Positions 26,801-36,194 of a stretch of 64,000 bases of DNA are shown here, piece by piece; position 1 is the stretch's first letter; every line of letters begins with the position of its first letter. Made by a program: the position numbers and the translations under genes. The stretch lies in NCBI GenBank assembly GCA_001804805.1, contig MHBH01000068.1:1-64000 (forward strand). The letters run 5' to 3'. Under the pieces are notes generated by a model. That model was not told where the DNA came from. It ran no database searches and saw only the letters and a list, made by a program, of their open reading frames with translations. Source of the stretch: Lentisphaerae bacterium GWF2_49_21 (GTDB taxonomy: Bacteria > Verrucomicrobiota > Lentisphaeria > Victivallales > GWF2-50-93).

Positions 26801-27991
26801 GACATCTTCAAGACAATGAAAGACAGTGGAATAATCTGTTCTCTTACGGAACAAGTTCCTGACAACGGTATTGTGCTGGTGACCGACAAGTCGCGTGCGG
26901 ACCAGGATGCCGATGCGCTTGCGCGTTTTGCGGAAGCGGGTAATACGTTGTGGCTCCACCAGGGAAAAGGATCTTCGCCAAAGCTGGCTGAACGCCTGAC
27001 CGGACATAAGTTCACAACCTCGAAATATCCTAGCAAACCCGAAGAAAGAGCGGTCAGGATAACGACAGAAGGGCACAAAAGTGCTGCACTTGCCGGCATT
27101 TCAAGCTCGTTGATCTATGAGAAGGAATCGGTTGATGAGCTCTGGGAATGCGACAACGGTTCAGGAATTTCAATTCTTGCCACAGGCGGCGCCATCCTTG
27201 AATCTAAGCGTGGAAAGGGATCGTTGCTCATTGAAAGGATCAACTGGGAGCCCCCCCATGGGCTCGCACAGAAATATGCGATGTCCACATTCCTGCATGC
27301 CCTGGCGACAAATCTCGGCGCTGAAATCGACATATACAGGAACACTTCCCAGAACCAATACTCCCCTGACAAATTCGTACAAGTCAACTTGAAAAAGGAA
27401 TCCAACCGCGGTTTCCGGGATGATGTTGCCGGAGATGGAAAAGGCGGATGGACGGATCAAGGACCGGAAAGTGATCTGCGAGGCATTAAGATGGGAATCC
27501 AGACTTTCCAGCAGGTCCCGTTTGACATAATCAAGCCAGAGGACAACGGAGGAAATTCGTGCATCGTCCTGTATTCGCAGAAAAATTCGCCGCAATGCCC
27601 TCAGGCGACAAAGGAGATCACCGTCGGTTCCAACGCCGACAAGGTATTCTTCCTGCATACTGCGGCCTGGTACAACAAGGGCAGCCTTCAAGACAAGCCC
27701 ATCATAAAATACAGGATAATTTATGATGACAAGACTTCGGCTATCGTAGAGGCTCTCGGGGGAAAACATATAAGGGACTGGTGGGCTCCCGGCGATTGCG
27801 AGCTGGCAAAAGGAGTCCTGCTGACCCTTAACACCGAGACTGAAACCGACCAGGTCGCGAAGAAGCGCGGACTACAGATCCTGGAATGGACGAATCCTTA
27901 TCCTGCGAAGAGGATATCCTCGATTGTCGTCGAAAGCGGCAAAACGGATGCCATTCCTATCCTGCTTGCGATAAGTGTGTATAAAAAGTGA
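23840..27991 (+). CDS. Large secreted glycoside hydrolase family 2 protein
   Basis: This 1383-residue protein has a signal peptide (cleavage near LNAAES). A sugar-binding jelly roll spans about 60-200 (AAWYRVEFKIPESARNKR, CVFLLNGKEAGRSFGEF). A beta-sandwich spans about 225-345 (TTRFGFREFTIVKDSFYLNG) and a TIM barrel about 350-690. RNHPSIIIWEGENEG supplies the acid/base Glu (about 473) and KPLYLGETLYWMYN the nucleophile (about 570). Gatase-like regions follow (about 790-1160), then a C-terminal region with a discoidin/NPCBM-like look. Its architecture parallels the 1441-residue protein at 3019, but here the catalytic pair is intact. Beta-galactosidase- or beta-glucuronidase-type activity is likely. 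Confidence 0.87.
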   Translation: MNFITGKVLSPFFKPHFAALIFSVAATVLNAAESQIASSDAPAFIDTSEPNRMIERGDLRSRYNLDGQWDLMKVGTDRNFPQSLFKYPVKWEKVSKVDVPVKDFPSDAWTPEHAAWYRVEFKIPESARNKRLILNFDEISFSCVFLLNGKEAGRSFGEFAPVRVEITKLVKEGNNTLEIFVGDNFAALEEKAYGNVPPKNAGFNTASASSIKAFLYGSRRGIQQGVSLDVIPFISVGNVFVRTSLSNKTIEADVSAVNSSAKPVELTLKSSVNDKSGKTVLTLPDKNISLAPSAEQTVTVSQKWENPELWSVGKPNLYYLKTELMEKEAVADSCTTRFGFREFTIVKDSFYLNGVQIRLRELPTHIGYHPGRQNWNNNPYYGKPYEGAKAEMESILWANFNCTRMVHRPHPEFYYDLADELGLLVISHFPVGFYKDQYDFKNPELYENAGRVIVNLVKKERNHPSIIIWEGENEGLAYGENELPLKTAKFYKEYIGDVCARTDPTRPVKYGGDGDLFGAAAIVDMHGGDSRSCPPNSSWAVLENPMGRPYGITGATKWRWNRQKPLYLGETLYWMYNEPKSAGARFIGEEVFEDTKQGDVNYQYVKGAEKYKFEAALEYYTIAIPVLRGLDVSGYAPWNIIPGFGLFLTDRDAPMISRCRELMKPERFFLKQQYRNFYSKSNLSYDLYAVNDDLKEHEYEISWKTSGMDKSGASGSFKIKSAPASILFKKIEFTVPDTASCGKLNLVISMKKESGVVVHEESFDISVYPRQSLTVTEGLSIVVYDPSGFTSNLLKENKIKFSSKPSIPDAIATAPSLIMIGQNAFGEDTKVPIILDEYVRGGGKVLVFSQKHMKNYAPLERTDIETQRTQERAFITSPGHPLLNGISANELIYWNHPDWAQSHSVAMNAPMMFIRGNFHSVLECDNTYFTPLQELYYGKGFYIECSLDLISKFKSEPVCGKLLQNIFDRFSKRGPVEYKPLYVLRDKDIFKTMKDSGIICSLTEQVPDNGIVLVTDKSRADQDADALARFAEAGNTLWLHQGKGSSPKLAERLTGHKFTTSKYPSKPEERAVRITTEGHKSAALAGISSSLIYEKESVDELWECDNGSGISILATGGAILESKRGKGSLLIERINWEPPHGLAQKYAMSTFLHALATNLGAEIDIYRNTSQNQYSPDKFVQVNLKKESNRGFRDDVAGDGKGGWTDQGPESDLRGIKMGIQTFQQVPFDIIKPEDNGGNSCIVLYSQKNSPQCPQATKEITVGSNADKVFFLHTAAWYNKGSLQDKPIIKYRIIYDDKTSAIVEALGGKHIRDWWAPGDCELAKGVLLTLNTETETDQVAKKRGLQILEWTNPYPAKRISSIVVESGKTDAIPILLAISVYKK

Positions 27992-28037
27992 TCTGTCCGA
28001 AGTCAATCATTTGGAAGCATGAAAAAAAGAAGTGGCA

Positions 28038-28700
28038 ATGAAAAAGAAAGAAAAAGGAGAATCCTTGTCATTCACCCTTATCGAACTATTGGTTGTCATA
28101 GCCATCATCGCGATTCTGATTGCAATGCTTTTGCCGGCCCTAAAAGCGGCAAAAGACAAGGCAAAAGAGGTGTTATGCATGAGCAACATCAAGCAATTAT
28201 GCTACGCCTCCTGTCTCTATGCCGGCGACAACAGCGGCTGGTTGCCGGTAGCAGGAGGGGCTTATCCATGGAGGAGTTTATATTTGATCGAATATGTATA
28301 TCCCGGCAATCCAAATAATTGGTATGGGAAAAACGCCGGAATCTTCCTGTGCCCTCTTTTCGACCGCTGGGATGTGAACAAGGTTTATCATTCAGGCTAT
28401 GGCTGGAATTTTTATTATCTTGGCCATTGGGCTCCTGATCATGTGAATCTGCTCACGGTAAAAATACCTGTTGAAACAATAGAACTCGGCGATGCGACTG
28501 ATTGGTATACAACCGGAGACTGGCAACTCGGATTTATTTACTCGCCCAGTTCGACCACTCCTGTTCCCCCCGTTGGAAATCGTCACAGCAAGGGGATAAA
28601 TTTCGGATGGGTCGACGGGCATGCTTCATGGATGTCGCAGAAGTCCATCATGCAGGGAGTCAATGGCAATTTGGATTACTATTACAAGGTCAGCAAATAG
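28038..28700 (+). CDS. Prepilin-type (pseudopilin) protein
   Basis: This 220-residue protein starts with a basic stretch (MKKKEKGES), then [20 protein letters not shown] with the Glu5-type helix and [20 protein letters not shown]. It ends with [19 protein letters not shown]. The globular domain is more divergent than those at 1410 and 22353. A GTG six bases upstream is an alternative start. The next gene, a carbohydrate esterase, starts 38 bases later. Confidence 0.82.
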   Translation: MKKKEKGESLSFTLIELLVVIAIIAILIAMLLPALKAAKDKAKEVLCMSNIKQLCYASCLYAGDNSGWLPVAGGAYPWRSLYLIEYVYPGNPNNWYGKNAGIFLCPLFDRWDVNKVYHSGYGWNFYYLGHWAPDHVNLLTVKIPVETIELGDATDWYTTGDWQLGFIYSPSSTTPVPPVGNRHSKGINFGWVDGHASWMSQKSIMQGVNGNLDYYYKVSK

Positions 28701-28738
28701 TCGCGATTAGATGAACAACATTATGGAGAAAGATTAAG

Positions 28739-30061
28739 ATGAAGAAAATGATGAAAGCCGGAAAACATCTTCATTGTTTGATTTTATTTGCCGTGTCATG
28801 CGGAGTGATACAATTTCACTCACAGGGGGCGCCACAAGCATCCAACAAGATCGCGGTCAATACAGATCGCCCTTCAGCCATATACAAGGTCTCAGAAAAG
28901 GTTGTCTTCACCGTTTCACTGGAGGACTCTTTCAGCAAGGAGGTCAAGGTACACTTCACGCTGCGTGAAGACGGGCGGGCCAAGCCCTGCGCGGAGGGAG
29001 ATCAGGTCCTCTCCCCCGGCAAAACAAGCTTCACGGTGGAACATGAATGGGAACGACCCTCTTTTGTCCTTTTAAAGATCACGGCTCCAGACGTGGATGA
29101 CACGCCAACGCTGGCAGGTGCGGCATGCGAACCTGAGAAATTGAAGCCATCGCTACCCAAGCCGGAGGATTTTGACGCCTTCTGGAACGCAATGAAGACA
29201 TCCATGGATGCCATGCTGTTTAATGAAGTCCTTGTTCCGGTGCCCGAAGCCACCAACCAGAAGATCGAAACGTATGCCATTACTCTGGACGGCATCAACG
29301 GGAGCAAAATCCGGGGCTACTTCTCAAAGCCAAAAGGGAACGGGCCCTATCCTATTATCATGTTCGTCAATGCCGCTGGCATCTATTCGATAGGCACTCG
29401 TACAGTGACAGGCTATGCCGAACGCGGCGCAATGGCTATTGACATCAATGCGCACGACATTGAAAACGGTCAGCCGGTACAATACTATAAGGAACTGGAA
29501 AATAGCACTCTCAAGGGATGGAACCACATAGGCAATTCGGACCGAGAAAAGACATACTTTCTCCGCATGTTCTGCTCCTGTTACCGCACTGCACAGTACA
29601 TCAGCTCAAGGCCGGAGTGGAATAAAAAACAATTCGTCGTTCAGGGCTCTAGCATGGGAGGAGGTCAGTCCTTTGTAACGGCCTACCTGTGCCCCCGGGT
29701 AACAGCTTTCGCCGCCAATGTGCCTGCGCTTTGCGACCACAGCGGGCCAATCGTAGGCCGGCTGGCCGGCTGGCCAAGATGGGTGTCGTACGCCAACGAC
29801 AAACCGGACGAGAAGGCTCTTGCCGCTTCTCGGTACTATGACTGCGTGAATTTTGCGTACACGATTCACGCCAAGGCGCTGGTATCGGCGGGCTTCATTG
29901 ACACCAACTGCCCGCCATCATCGGTTTATGCTGCCTTCAACGCCTTGCCGGGAGAAAAGACTTTCTTTAACATGCCGAAAGCCGGGCATAAAGTGCCTCC
30001 TGACTGGGTCAAAGAGCGTGACAAGTTCATTGCAACAGAACTCGGATTGGAGGAGAAATGA
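28739..30061 (+). CDS. Secreted acetyl xylan esterase / cephalosporin C deacetylase-like hydrolase (AXE1, CE7-type)
   Basis: This 440-residue protein has a signal-type N-terminus (LHCLILFAVSCGVIQFHSQG) and a leading beta-domain (about 40-135). An alpha/beta hydrolase follows. The nucleophile elbow is VQGSSMGGGQSFVTAYLCP (Ser about 305), the acid is in AGFIDTNCPPSSVYAAFNAL (Asp about 388), and the base is in PKAGHKVPPDW (His about 417). KPSLPKPEDFDAFW before the core is typical of the CE7/AXE1 family. It probably removes acetyl groups from sugars, exposing glycans to the neighbouring glycosidases. Confidence 0.85.
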   Translation: MKKMMKAGKHLHCLILFAVSCGVIQFHSQGAPQASNKIAVNTDRPSAIYKVSEKVVFTVSLEDSFSKEVKVHFTLREDGRAKPCAEGDQVLSPGKTSFTVEHEWERPSFVLLKITAPDVDDTPTLAGAACEPEKLKPSLPKPEDFDAFWNAMKTSMDAMLFNEVLVPVPEATNQKIETYAITLDGINGSKIRGYFSKPKGNGPYPIIMFVNAAGIYSIGTRTVTGYAERGAMAIDINAHDIENGQPVQYYKELENSTLKGWNHIGNSDREKTYFLRMFCSCYRTAQYISSRPEWNKKQFVVQGSSMGGGQSFVTAYLCPRVTAFAANVPALCDHSGPIVGRLAGWPRWVSYANDKPDEKALAASRYYDCVNFAYTIHAKALVSAGFIDTNCPPSSVYAAFNALPGEKTFFNMPKAGHKVPPDWVKERDKFIATELGLEEK

Positions 30062-30161
30062 GCAAGCATCGTTTGAGTAAACAGACCCAAAGCCGGACAC
30101 GGCCCGAGGCAAGCCGTCACTTCCCTCTCATAAAATTGTTCGTCATCATGAATGTCAAAGG

Positions 30162-30188
30162 GTCAACTTTTAAGCACTAAACTATTAC
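30162..30188 (+). promoter_or_regulatory. Conserved upstream element of pilin genes (class B)
   Basis: GTCAACTTTTAAGCACTAA continuing ACTATTAC is the second copy of the motif seen at 14540-14566. It is 15 bases before the pilin start at 30204 and just before the ribosome site GGGAGG. Confidence 0.35.
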
Positions 30189-30203
30189 AAAAAGGGAGGG
30201 GCA

Positions 30204-30911
30204 ATGAAAAAGAATGGAAAAGGAGATTCTATTCCATTCACTATGATTGAGTTACCCGTAGTGAATTGGGGAAAGGCGCAAGTCTTCACCCTTATCGAAC
30301 TATTGGTTGTAATCGCAATCATAGCTATTCTTGCAGCTCTCCTTCTTCCCGCTCTTCAGACCGCGAAGGAAATGGGCAGACGCACTGTGTGCATCAACAA
30401 CCTCAAGCAGTTCGGCATAGCCACACATTCCTACGCTGAGGACAACAAGGATTTCCTCCCCGGCCGCGGTGCTACTTATCCCAAAATCGCATTCGTGGTA
30501 AATGTCGCCTACTGGGATGATGGTAGCGACAGGGCTACAGCCCAGCACGGGGAATATAATCCTGATTATATAGCCAGCAAGGACACTTATTACTGTCCCA
30601 GTGTCTATAATGAACTCTACACTGTTAAAAAATGGAAGGATTTGAGCAGCTACGGCTATTATATACCATTTCCCCTACAGCCGCCAAATCAGAAATACAG
30701 GCGTATTCAAGAGGTTCTGTCCGGATATACTCCCTCTAGCCAGTTTCTGATTTCAGATCTTTTAAACTGGGATATAACTGTAAAGTCATGGCATAATCCG
30801 AAAGGTTATTGCGTGTTGTTCTATGATGGGCATGTCAATTTCATATCTGATAAATTCTATCAAACTACTTCCGAAACATCATCAAGAAGTTTATTCAAGA
30901 ACAATTACTGA
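30204..30911 (+). CDS. Prepilin-type (pseudopilin) protein with tandem processing motifs
   Basis: This is a 235-residue protein. An N-terminal motif [17 protein letters not shown] is followed by a second, [20 protein letters not shown], so two FTxIEL recognition sites lie 17 residues apart, as in the protein at 1410. [20 protein letters not shown] and the C-terminal [19 protein letters not shown] give the H-X-DGH signature. GGGAGGGGC ribosome site 3-8 bases before the ATG. It is followed 30 bases later by the SIS-domain gene. Confidence 0.83.
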   Translation: MKKNGKGDSIPFTMIELPVVNWGKAQVFTLIELLVVIAIIAILAALLLPALQTAKEMGRRTVCINNLKQFGIATHSYAEDNKDFLPGRGATYPKIAFVVNVAYWDDGSDRATAQHGEYNPDYIASKDTYYCPSVYNELYTVKKWKDLSSYGYYIPFPLQPPNQKYRRIQEVLSGYTPSSQFLISDLLNWDITVKSWHNPKGYCVLFYDGHVNFISDKFYQTTSETSSRSLFKNNY

Positions 30912-30941
30912 TTTATAAATATTTGGAAAGGAACGGAAAAC

Positions 30942-32735
30942 ATGCAGACTGCAGAAGATAAAGCCAGTCATTTCATAGAAAATGAAACTGAATTCCATCT
31001 CGGGGAACTGCTGACTGAGCAGTCTCATCAGAAAACAAGAGGTTTCTCTACAACGATTATTTCCAGTACTGCCGACGGAGTCCGTATGCTCCGCGAAGTG
31101 GACGATGAACTGCCGCCGATCGCTGACAAGGTTTTTCACGGAAAAGAATTCTCCCGGCTTGTCAGCTCGATACACGGATGTCTTGCTGGCAACCGGCGGA
31201 TATTCCTGTCCGGTTGCGGTGCTACAGGCCGCCTGTGCATCCTGCTCGAAACGGTATGGCGGAGGTTCTGGAAAAACGGGAAGTCTCTTCATCCGGATAG
31301 CTTCAGGAGAATTTCAGATCGCGAGGGAAACGTCTTCAGCATAATGTCCGCCGGAGACCATGCGCTGATCCGCTCTGTTGAAGGATTTGAAGATTATGCG
31401 GAATTCGGGAGTCGCCAGATCATGGAGGCCGGAGTTGGAGCCGGAGACGTCGTGGTGGCCATCTCTGAAGGAGGTGAAACTTCATCTGTGATCGGGACGG
31501 CAAGGCATGGACTGGATGTTGGCGCCGAAGTATTCTTTGTTTTCAACAATCCCTCTGAGATATTGTCCAGACGGGTTAAAAGATCCAGGGAGCTCATAAA
31601 TGACAAGCGGGTCACCGTACTCGATCTGGCATCGGGCCCCATGGCTATTGCAGGTTCAACCCGCATGCAGGCGACCACGATGGAGCTTCTGGCCGTCGGA
31701 ACTGCTCTTGAACTCGGTCTTGAACGTTACCTGCAGGATACGATTGGATCAAAGGAACTCGATCTGCTTAGTTTTAATGATATGGATACTGTTGCATATT
31801 CAAGACATTTCTCAGGTATTTTAAATTCCCTCCGAAGTCCTGAAGCGATTACTGCAGCGGCCGGAATGATTGAATTCGAGGAGTCCGTATATCATCAGAA
31901 GGGACTTGTCACATATTTCGCCGACGAATATCAGCTGGACATTCTTACCGACACTACCGAAAGAGCCCCGACGTTCCGTCTTCCCCCGTTCCGTAAGTGC
32001 GATGATCGCATTTCTCCTCCCTCCTGGGCTTTTGTGAAAAATCCTATCCATCCGACAACGGAGGCTTGGGAACGGCTGCTTCACCGCCCCCCCCGCGGAC
32101 TTGACTGGACAAAGGAAACATTCAGGGAGATGGGAGCTTCGCAAGAATTTCTCAAGCAGTCGCCAAATCTCTGTGTCAGCGAGATACTGAAATACCAGAT
32201 TGGAAACGAGGACGACGTTTTCCGTCATTATCCGGAGTCGAACGCTGCCATCCTTGTGATGGCCGGAGAGGAAGATCCATCTGGCAGCAGTCCTCTGCTC
32301 TCAGGATTTACAAAACATTCAGCGAAATATCGGAAGAAGGCCGGTTTGTTTATCGGCATGGACAAGGCTCCTTCAGACTTCATAGGTATTTCATTTACCA
32401 TACCATGCCGGTTGCCCAAGTCTCCTTTGGATATCTGGACACGGCTGGCAGTGAAAATGCTGCTGAACACTGTTTCCACCGGAACCTGTGCACGTCTTGG
32501 CAGGGTTCAAGGAAACTGGATGGCATTTGTTGAAACAAGCAACAAAAAACTGATTGATCGCGCGAGCAGGCTGATTTCGGAACTTGCGCAGGTTCCATAC
32601 GAAAAGGCCTGCCTTGCGCTATTTGAGTCACTTGAACAAATTGAGCGCAACAGAAAACCTGGAGAGATTCCACCAAGCCCTGTACAGGTGTCGCTGGAAC
32701 GGATCAGGCACAGACAAGCAAAAAGCAAAACATGA
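30942..32735 (+). CDS. Double-SIS-domain protein, MurQ / glucokinase-regulatory-protein-like
   Basis: This 597-residue cytoplasmic protein has a first SIS domain at about 85-260 with FLSGCGATGRLCILL, VVVAISEGGETSSVIG and GPMAIAGSTRMQATTMEL. This is the sugar-phosphate-binding signature of N-acetylmuramate 6-phosphate etherases (MurQ). MurQ itself is about 300 residues. The second half (about 330-590) looks like another SIS-type domain with MLLNTVSTGTCARLGRVQGN, giving the size of the animal glucokinase regulatory protein. Role: binding or cleaving a phosphorylated sugar, possibly a lactyl- or carboxyethyl-substituted one. Its end overlaps the next gene by 4 bases (ATGA), so the two products are made together. 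Confidence 0.75.
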   Translation: MQTAEDKASHFIENETEFHLGELLTEQSHQKTRGFSTTIISSTADGVRMLREVDDELPPIADKVFHGKEFSRLVSSIHGCLAGNRRIFLSGCGATGRLCILLETVWRRFWKNGKSLHPDSFRRISDREGNVFSIMSAGDHALIRSVEGFEDYAEFGSRQIMEAGVGAGDVVVAISEGGETSSVIGTARHGLDVGAEVFFVFNNPSEILSRRVKRSRELINDKRVTVLDLASGPMAIAGSTRMQATTMELLAVGTALELGLERYLQDTIGSKELDLLSFNDMDTVAYSRHFSGILNSLRSPEAITAAAGMIEFEESVYHQKGLVTYFADEYQLDILTDTTERAPTFRLPPFRKCDDRISPPSWAFVKNPIHPTTEAWERLLHRPPRGLDWTKETFREMGASQEFLKQSPNLCVSEILKYQIGNEDDVFRHYPESNAAILVMAGEEDPSGSSPLLSGFTKHSAKYRKKAGLFIGMDKAPSDFIGISFTIPCRLPKSPLDIWTRLAVKMLLNTVSTGTCARLGRVQGNWMAFVETSNKKLIDRASRLISELAQVPYEKACLALFESLEQIERNRKPGEIPPSPVQVSLERIRHRQAKSKT

Positions 32736-35700
32736 AATTTAGAACAGGCATGTTTTATGAACCCGGATTCATGGACAAGGAGTTCTTCTTCGGAAAGCAT
32801 GGATCCGGACTAAAGCAGATATACCCGGATTTTTTTCTGGCTGACAGCTCTTTCCTGTCAACAAACCGGCTTGATCAGCATTTTGATGTCCTGATTTTCC
32901 CTTATGGAGGATATTTCCCCCATGACAGCTGGCCGAAGATCCTTGATTTCATCAGAAAGGGAAAGGACATCATCACTCTGGGAACCGGACCCTTTAGCTC
33001 TCCCTGCAGGAAGGAATGCGGGAAATGGGAAGTGAATGATCCTTTTGATTTTGGAGACCGCTGGCGCTGGTCGTTCACATCAATTTCAACCGGCAAACTT
33101 GGTTTGAGCTTCTGGGAAGTCCCGGACAAGTCGGTTCTTTCCAATGGAAATTATTCCATCAACATTGAACCTGGATTGGCAAAATATTTCCATGGAAAGA
33201 CGCAGTTCGGATGCAAACGTTTCACGGGCACGCTCAATCCGCTGTATACCGGCCGGAGGAAAGTTGTCGGACGATCTCCAGAAGACAGCTCAACCGCTTA
33301 TGACATGGATGAATATCTTGCAATAGTCGAACCCGGTTTTTCCCGGGAGATAAACGGCAGGTTCGTCCAGGCAGGTTTCCTCCCGGATGAGAACTGGACT
33401 ATGAAGGATTTCAAGTGTTTTATCAAAGGCATGATTGATGTCCTCAAATCTGATGAAGATGACAGGCTTGCCTATGGAATGGAGCTGTCAGGATATGTCA
33501 CCAGGAAAGATTCCGGATTGAGATGTTCCTGCTGGCAAAGAGGCGGAGGCAGGGAAATGCCCTCCCTGAATTTGACGGTGAAGAATGAGAAAGGCACTAC
33601 GCTGTCATCTTTCAGTATAGACTGCAAAAATGAAATGTCATTGCCTGTCGAATCACTTCCGGAAGGAATTTACCATGCGGAGCTTCACGAAAAGAACAAG
33701 AAGCTTGTGTCATCCCAGTTCTCAGTCCTGCCGCCACGACCTGGACTTCCACAGGTCAAAGTATGCCGTAGGAACGGTTATGCTGCCTTAGATGTCGACG
33801 GTCAGATTATACCGGCGCTGGCATATGCGTTCAACCCATACGACAGGGCACTGGATGATCTTTCCAGGAAGTTCTCCGAGAGGAATATCAACATCCATCA
33901 CTTCCTATACCCTTTGGTCTTCGGATGGGAGGATGAGAGTAGGTTTGACTGGACCAGTTTTGACAGACTTGCCGAACGAATCCTGAAAAACGATCCTCAA
34001 GGCCTGCTCTATCCCCGTGTTTTCCTACAGACCCCGGCATGGTGGGATGCAGACAACCAGGATGAAATGAAGGTTTACAGGAACGGAAGCAACTTCAAGG
34101 CGAACTATGTCTTCAACGATGATCCTCTGCATGCAAACAGCAAGTATTCAGTGCGAGGATTCAACCGCAGGATGTACGGCGCGTCCTGGCAGTCCGAAAA
34201 ATGGCGCAGGGACTTGTGCAATGTCCTGAAAAACTTCATCGAACATGTACGTAAAAGCGTATACAGGGGAAACTTCTTCGGCTGTTTCATCTGCTGCGGC
34301 CAATACGGCGAATGGGTGTCTTTCAGCAATGACAATGGATGCAGCTGGGAGGATTTGAGCAGGCCGGCGTTGCGGGATTTCCGTTCCTGGCTGAAAAAGC
34401 AATATGGAGGAGACGATTCGAAACGCCGAAATAAATGGGAATGTCTCGGAAATATTTCCTCTGACGAGATCAGGGTTCCTGCCACCGGAACAGTCAAAGC
34501 AGGGAACGACCTTCATAATTTCCTCGATCCCGACAATGCAATGAAGCTGGCAAAGGAAATCCCGCCTGCACAGATAGGGAAGGCTGTTCCCCCAAATTTC
34601 GTGAGACGGCACATTTCGAAATATGGGATATTCCGGGATCCCAACCAGAGCTGGGATACGATTGAATATTACAGGTACTGGCAGGATTCCTTCGTTGAAA
34701 CTGTCTCCTGCTTTGCGAATGCTGTCAAGGATGCATCCGACGGCAGGTCCGCAGTGGGCATGTTCATCGGCTATCTGATGCGGGAATATATGCAGGACCT
34801 AGACAGCGAATATCACCAGAACTCATTCCTCAAGATACTGAAGGGTGTCAGAAGTATAGACATCGCAACTTCACCTTATCATTATTACAGGCGATTCAAC
34901 ACGGCTGAAGCCGATGCGAATCTGAGGACCGTTCCAGGTTCGATAAACCTATCCGACAAGATATTTATCAGTGAGAACGACCAGAGGACTTGCGTGGGTG
35001 AAATCGGCGAATACTCGCACATGCTCACAGGAGAGGCGGATCTTGCGGAGACGCTTGAGGCGATCAAGAGGAATTTCGTCATCTGCATGTGCCACGGCAC
35101 CGGACTATGGTGGTACGATTTCGGACGCGGCTGGTATGACCATCCGGACATCATGAAAACAATAGGCAGATGCGCCACTATCTACAGGAAACTCATCAGC
35201 GAGCCTAATCCCTGCCCTGCCATCCACCTGTTCGACGTCTTGAACATCATTTATTCTACCAAAGCCTATGATTACATTTCATCGTGCAGCATGATCTGCC
35301 ACTCAAATACAACCATACAGGTGCAGGAGCATTTCAACCGGATAGGATTGCCATGGGAAGTTTACTTCCTGGAAGACCTGCCGAGTGCCCCACCTTCAAA
35401 AGCGTATCTTTTCCTGAATACATGCGCCATTGATGACGAAGACCGGAAATTTATTGACAAGAACCTGAAGAAGGACGGAAATCTCCTGATATGGCTTTAT
35501 GCTCCGGGTCTATACAGAAATGATGTTCCAAATCCGGAAAACTCCTCAGAACTGACCGGTATCAAACTTGACTGGTCCCTGGAGAAAAAGGAGATTGATG
35601 TGAAAATTACCGACTTCACTCATCCTATTACCCGTGGACTCTCCAATGAGGATTTAAGACAGTTCACATCCGTTTATGAACCCGGGAAGGAATCTCTCTC

Positions 35701-36124
35701 AGCAATCAATGCCGCAGCCCCGGAATTCTTCTGCGTCGACAAGGACGCGACAATACTGGGTGTCAACAGCCATTCCGGACGTCCTGCTTTTGCCGTGAAG
35801 GAATTCGACAGCTGGAAAAGCGTCTATATCTCCTGCCCCCTGGTTCCCCACAATATAATGCGCAGAATACTAGTATGGGGCGGATTAAAGCCAGTACTTG
35901 ATTCGGATGATGCGCTATACACAAACAGTGACATCATTGGAATCCGCGCAAAAGAGGCAGGCATCCGGAATATTTCGCTCAGGGAGGATTTCGAGATTGC
36001 GGATCTTTATGGTTCCGAAAAATACAAATCCAAGAATGGAAAAGCTCGTATAAATCTGAAACGCGGTGAAACTTTTATCGGAAGAATTTCCAGCGCAGAG
36101 GACGGTATAAAAAGGAAATTATGA
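32732..36124 (+). CDS. Putative GH42-like multidomain glycosidase, family not recognised
   Basis: This 1130-residue protein has no signal peptide. Residues 1-110 look gatase-like (VLIFPYGGYFPHDSWPKILD, ITLGTGPF). A beta-sandwich spans about 245-340, then a TIM barrel from about 355 (YAFNPYDRALDDLS, LLYPRVFLQTPAWWD). GCFICCGQYGEWVSF (Glu about 528) and KIFISENDQRTCVGEIG (Glu about 747) are candidate acid/base and nucleophile. A second gatase-like region lies near 890-1050 (KNLKKDGNLLIWLYAPGLYR), as in GH42 beta-galactosidases with trimerisation domains. Coupled by overlap to the SIS-domain gene, it may release a sugar that the SIS protein recognises after phosphorylation. Confidence 0.65.
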   Translation: MKFRTGMFYEPGFMDKEFFFGKHGSGLKQIYPDFFLADSSFLSTNRLDQHFDVLIFPYGGYFPHDSWPKILDFIRKGKDIITLGTGPFSSPCRKECGKWEVNDPFDFGDRWRWSFTSISTGKLGLSFWEVPDKSVLSNGNYSINIEPGLAKYFHGKTQFGCKRFTGTLNPLYTGRRKVVGRSPEDSSTAYDMDEYLAIVEPGFSREINGRFVQAGFLPDENWTMKDFKCFIKGMIDVLKSDEDDRLAYGMELSGYVTRKDSGLRCSCWQRGGGREMPSLNLTVKNEKGTTLSSFSIDCKNEMSLPVESLPEGIYHAELHEKNKKLVSSQFSVLPPRPGLPQVKVCRRNGYAALDVDGQIIPALAYAFNPYDRALDDLSRKFSERNINIHHFLYPLVFGWEDESRFDWTSFDRLAERILKNDPQGLLYPRVFLQTPAWWDADNQDEMKVYRNGSNFKANYVFNDDPLHANSKYSVRGFNRRMYGASWQSEKWRRDLCNVLKNFIEHVRKSVYRGNFFGCFICCGQYGEWVSFSNDNGCSWEDLSRPALRDFRSWLKKQYGGDDSKRRNKWECLGNISSDEIRVPATGTVKAGNDLHNFLDPDNAMKLAKEIPPAQIGKAVPPNFVRRHISKYGIFRDPNQSWDTIEYYRYWQDSFVETVSCFANAVKDASDGRSAVGMFIGYLMREYMQDLDSEYHQNSFLKILKGVRSIDIATSPYHYYRRFNTAEADANLRTVPGSINLSDKIFISENDQRTCVGEIGEYSHMLTGEADLAETLEAIKRNFVICMCHGTGLWWYDFGRGWYDHPDIMKTIGRCATIYRKLISEPNPCPAIHLFDVLNIIYSTKAYDYISSCSMICHSNTTIQVQEHFNRIGLPWEVYFLEDLPSAPPSKAYLFLNTCAIDDEDRKFIDKNLKKDGNLLIWLYAPGLYRNDVPNPENSSELTGIKLDWSLEKKEIDVKITDFTHPITRGLSNEDLRQFTSVYEPGKESLSAINAAAPEFFCVDKDATILGVNSHSGRPAFAVKEFDSWKSVYISCPLVPHNIMRRILVWGGLKPVLDSDDALYTNSDIIGIRAKEAGIRNISLREDFEIADLYGSEKYKSKNGKARINLKRGETFIGRISSAEDGIKRKL

Positions 36125-36194
36125 CGAAAGCAGAAAAAACTAAAGTCGTCATACTGCTTATTGGCTGGCATTTGTGCTCCAGCAAGAATCAACT

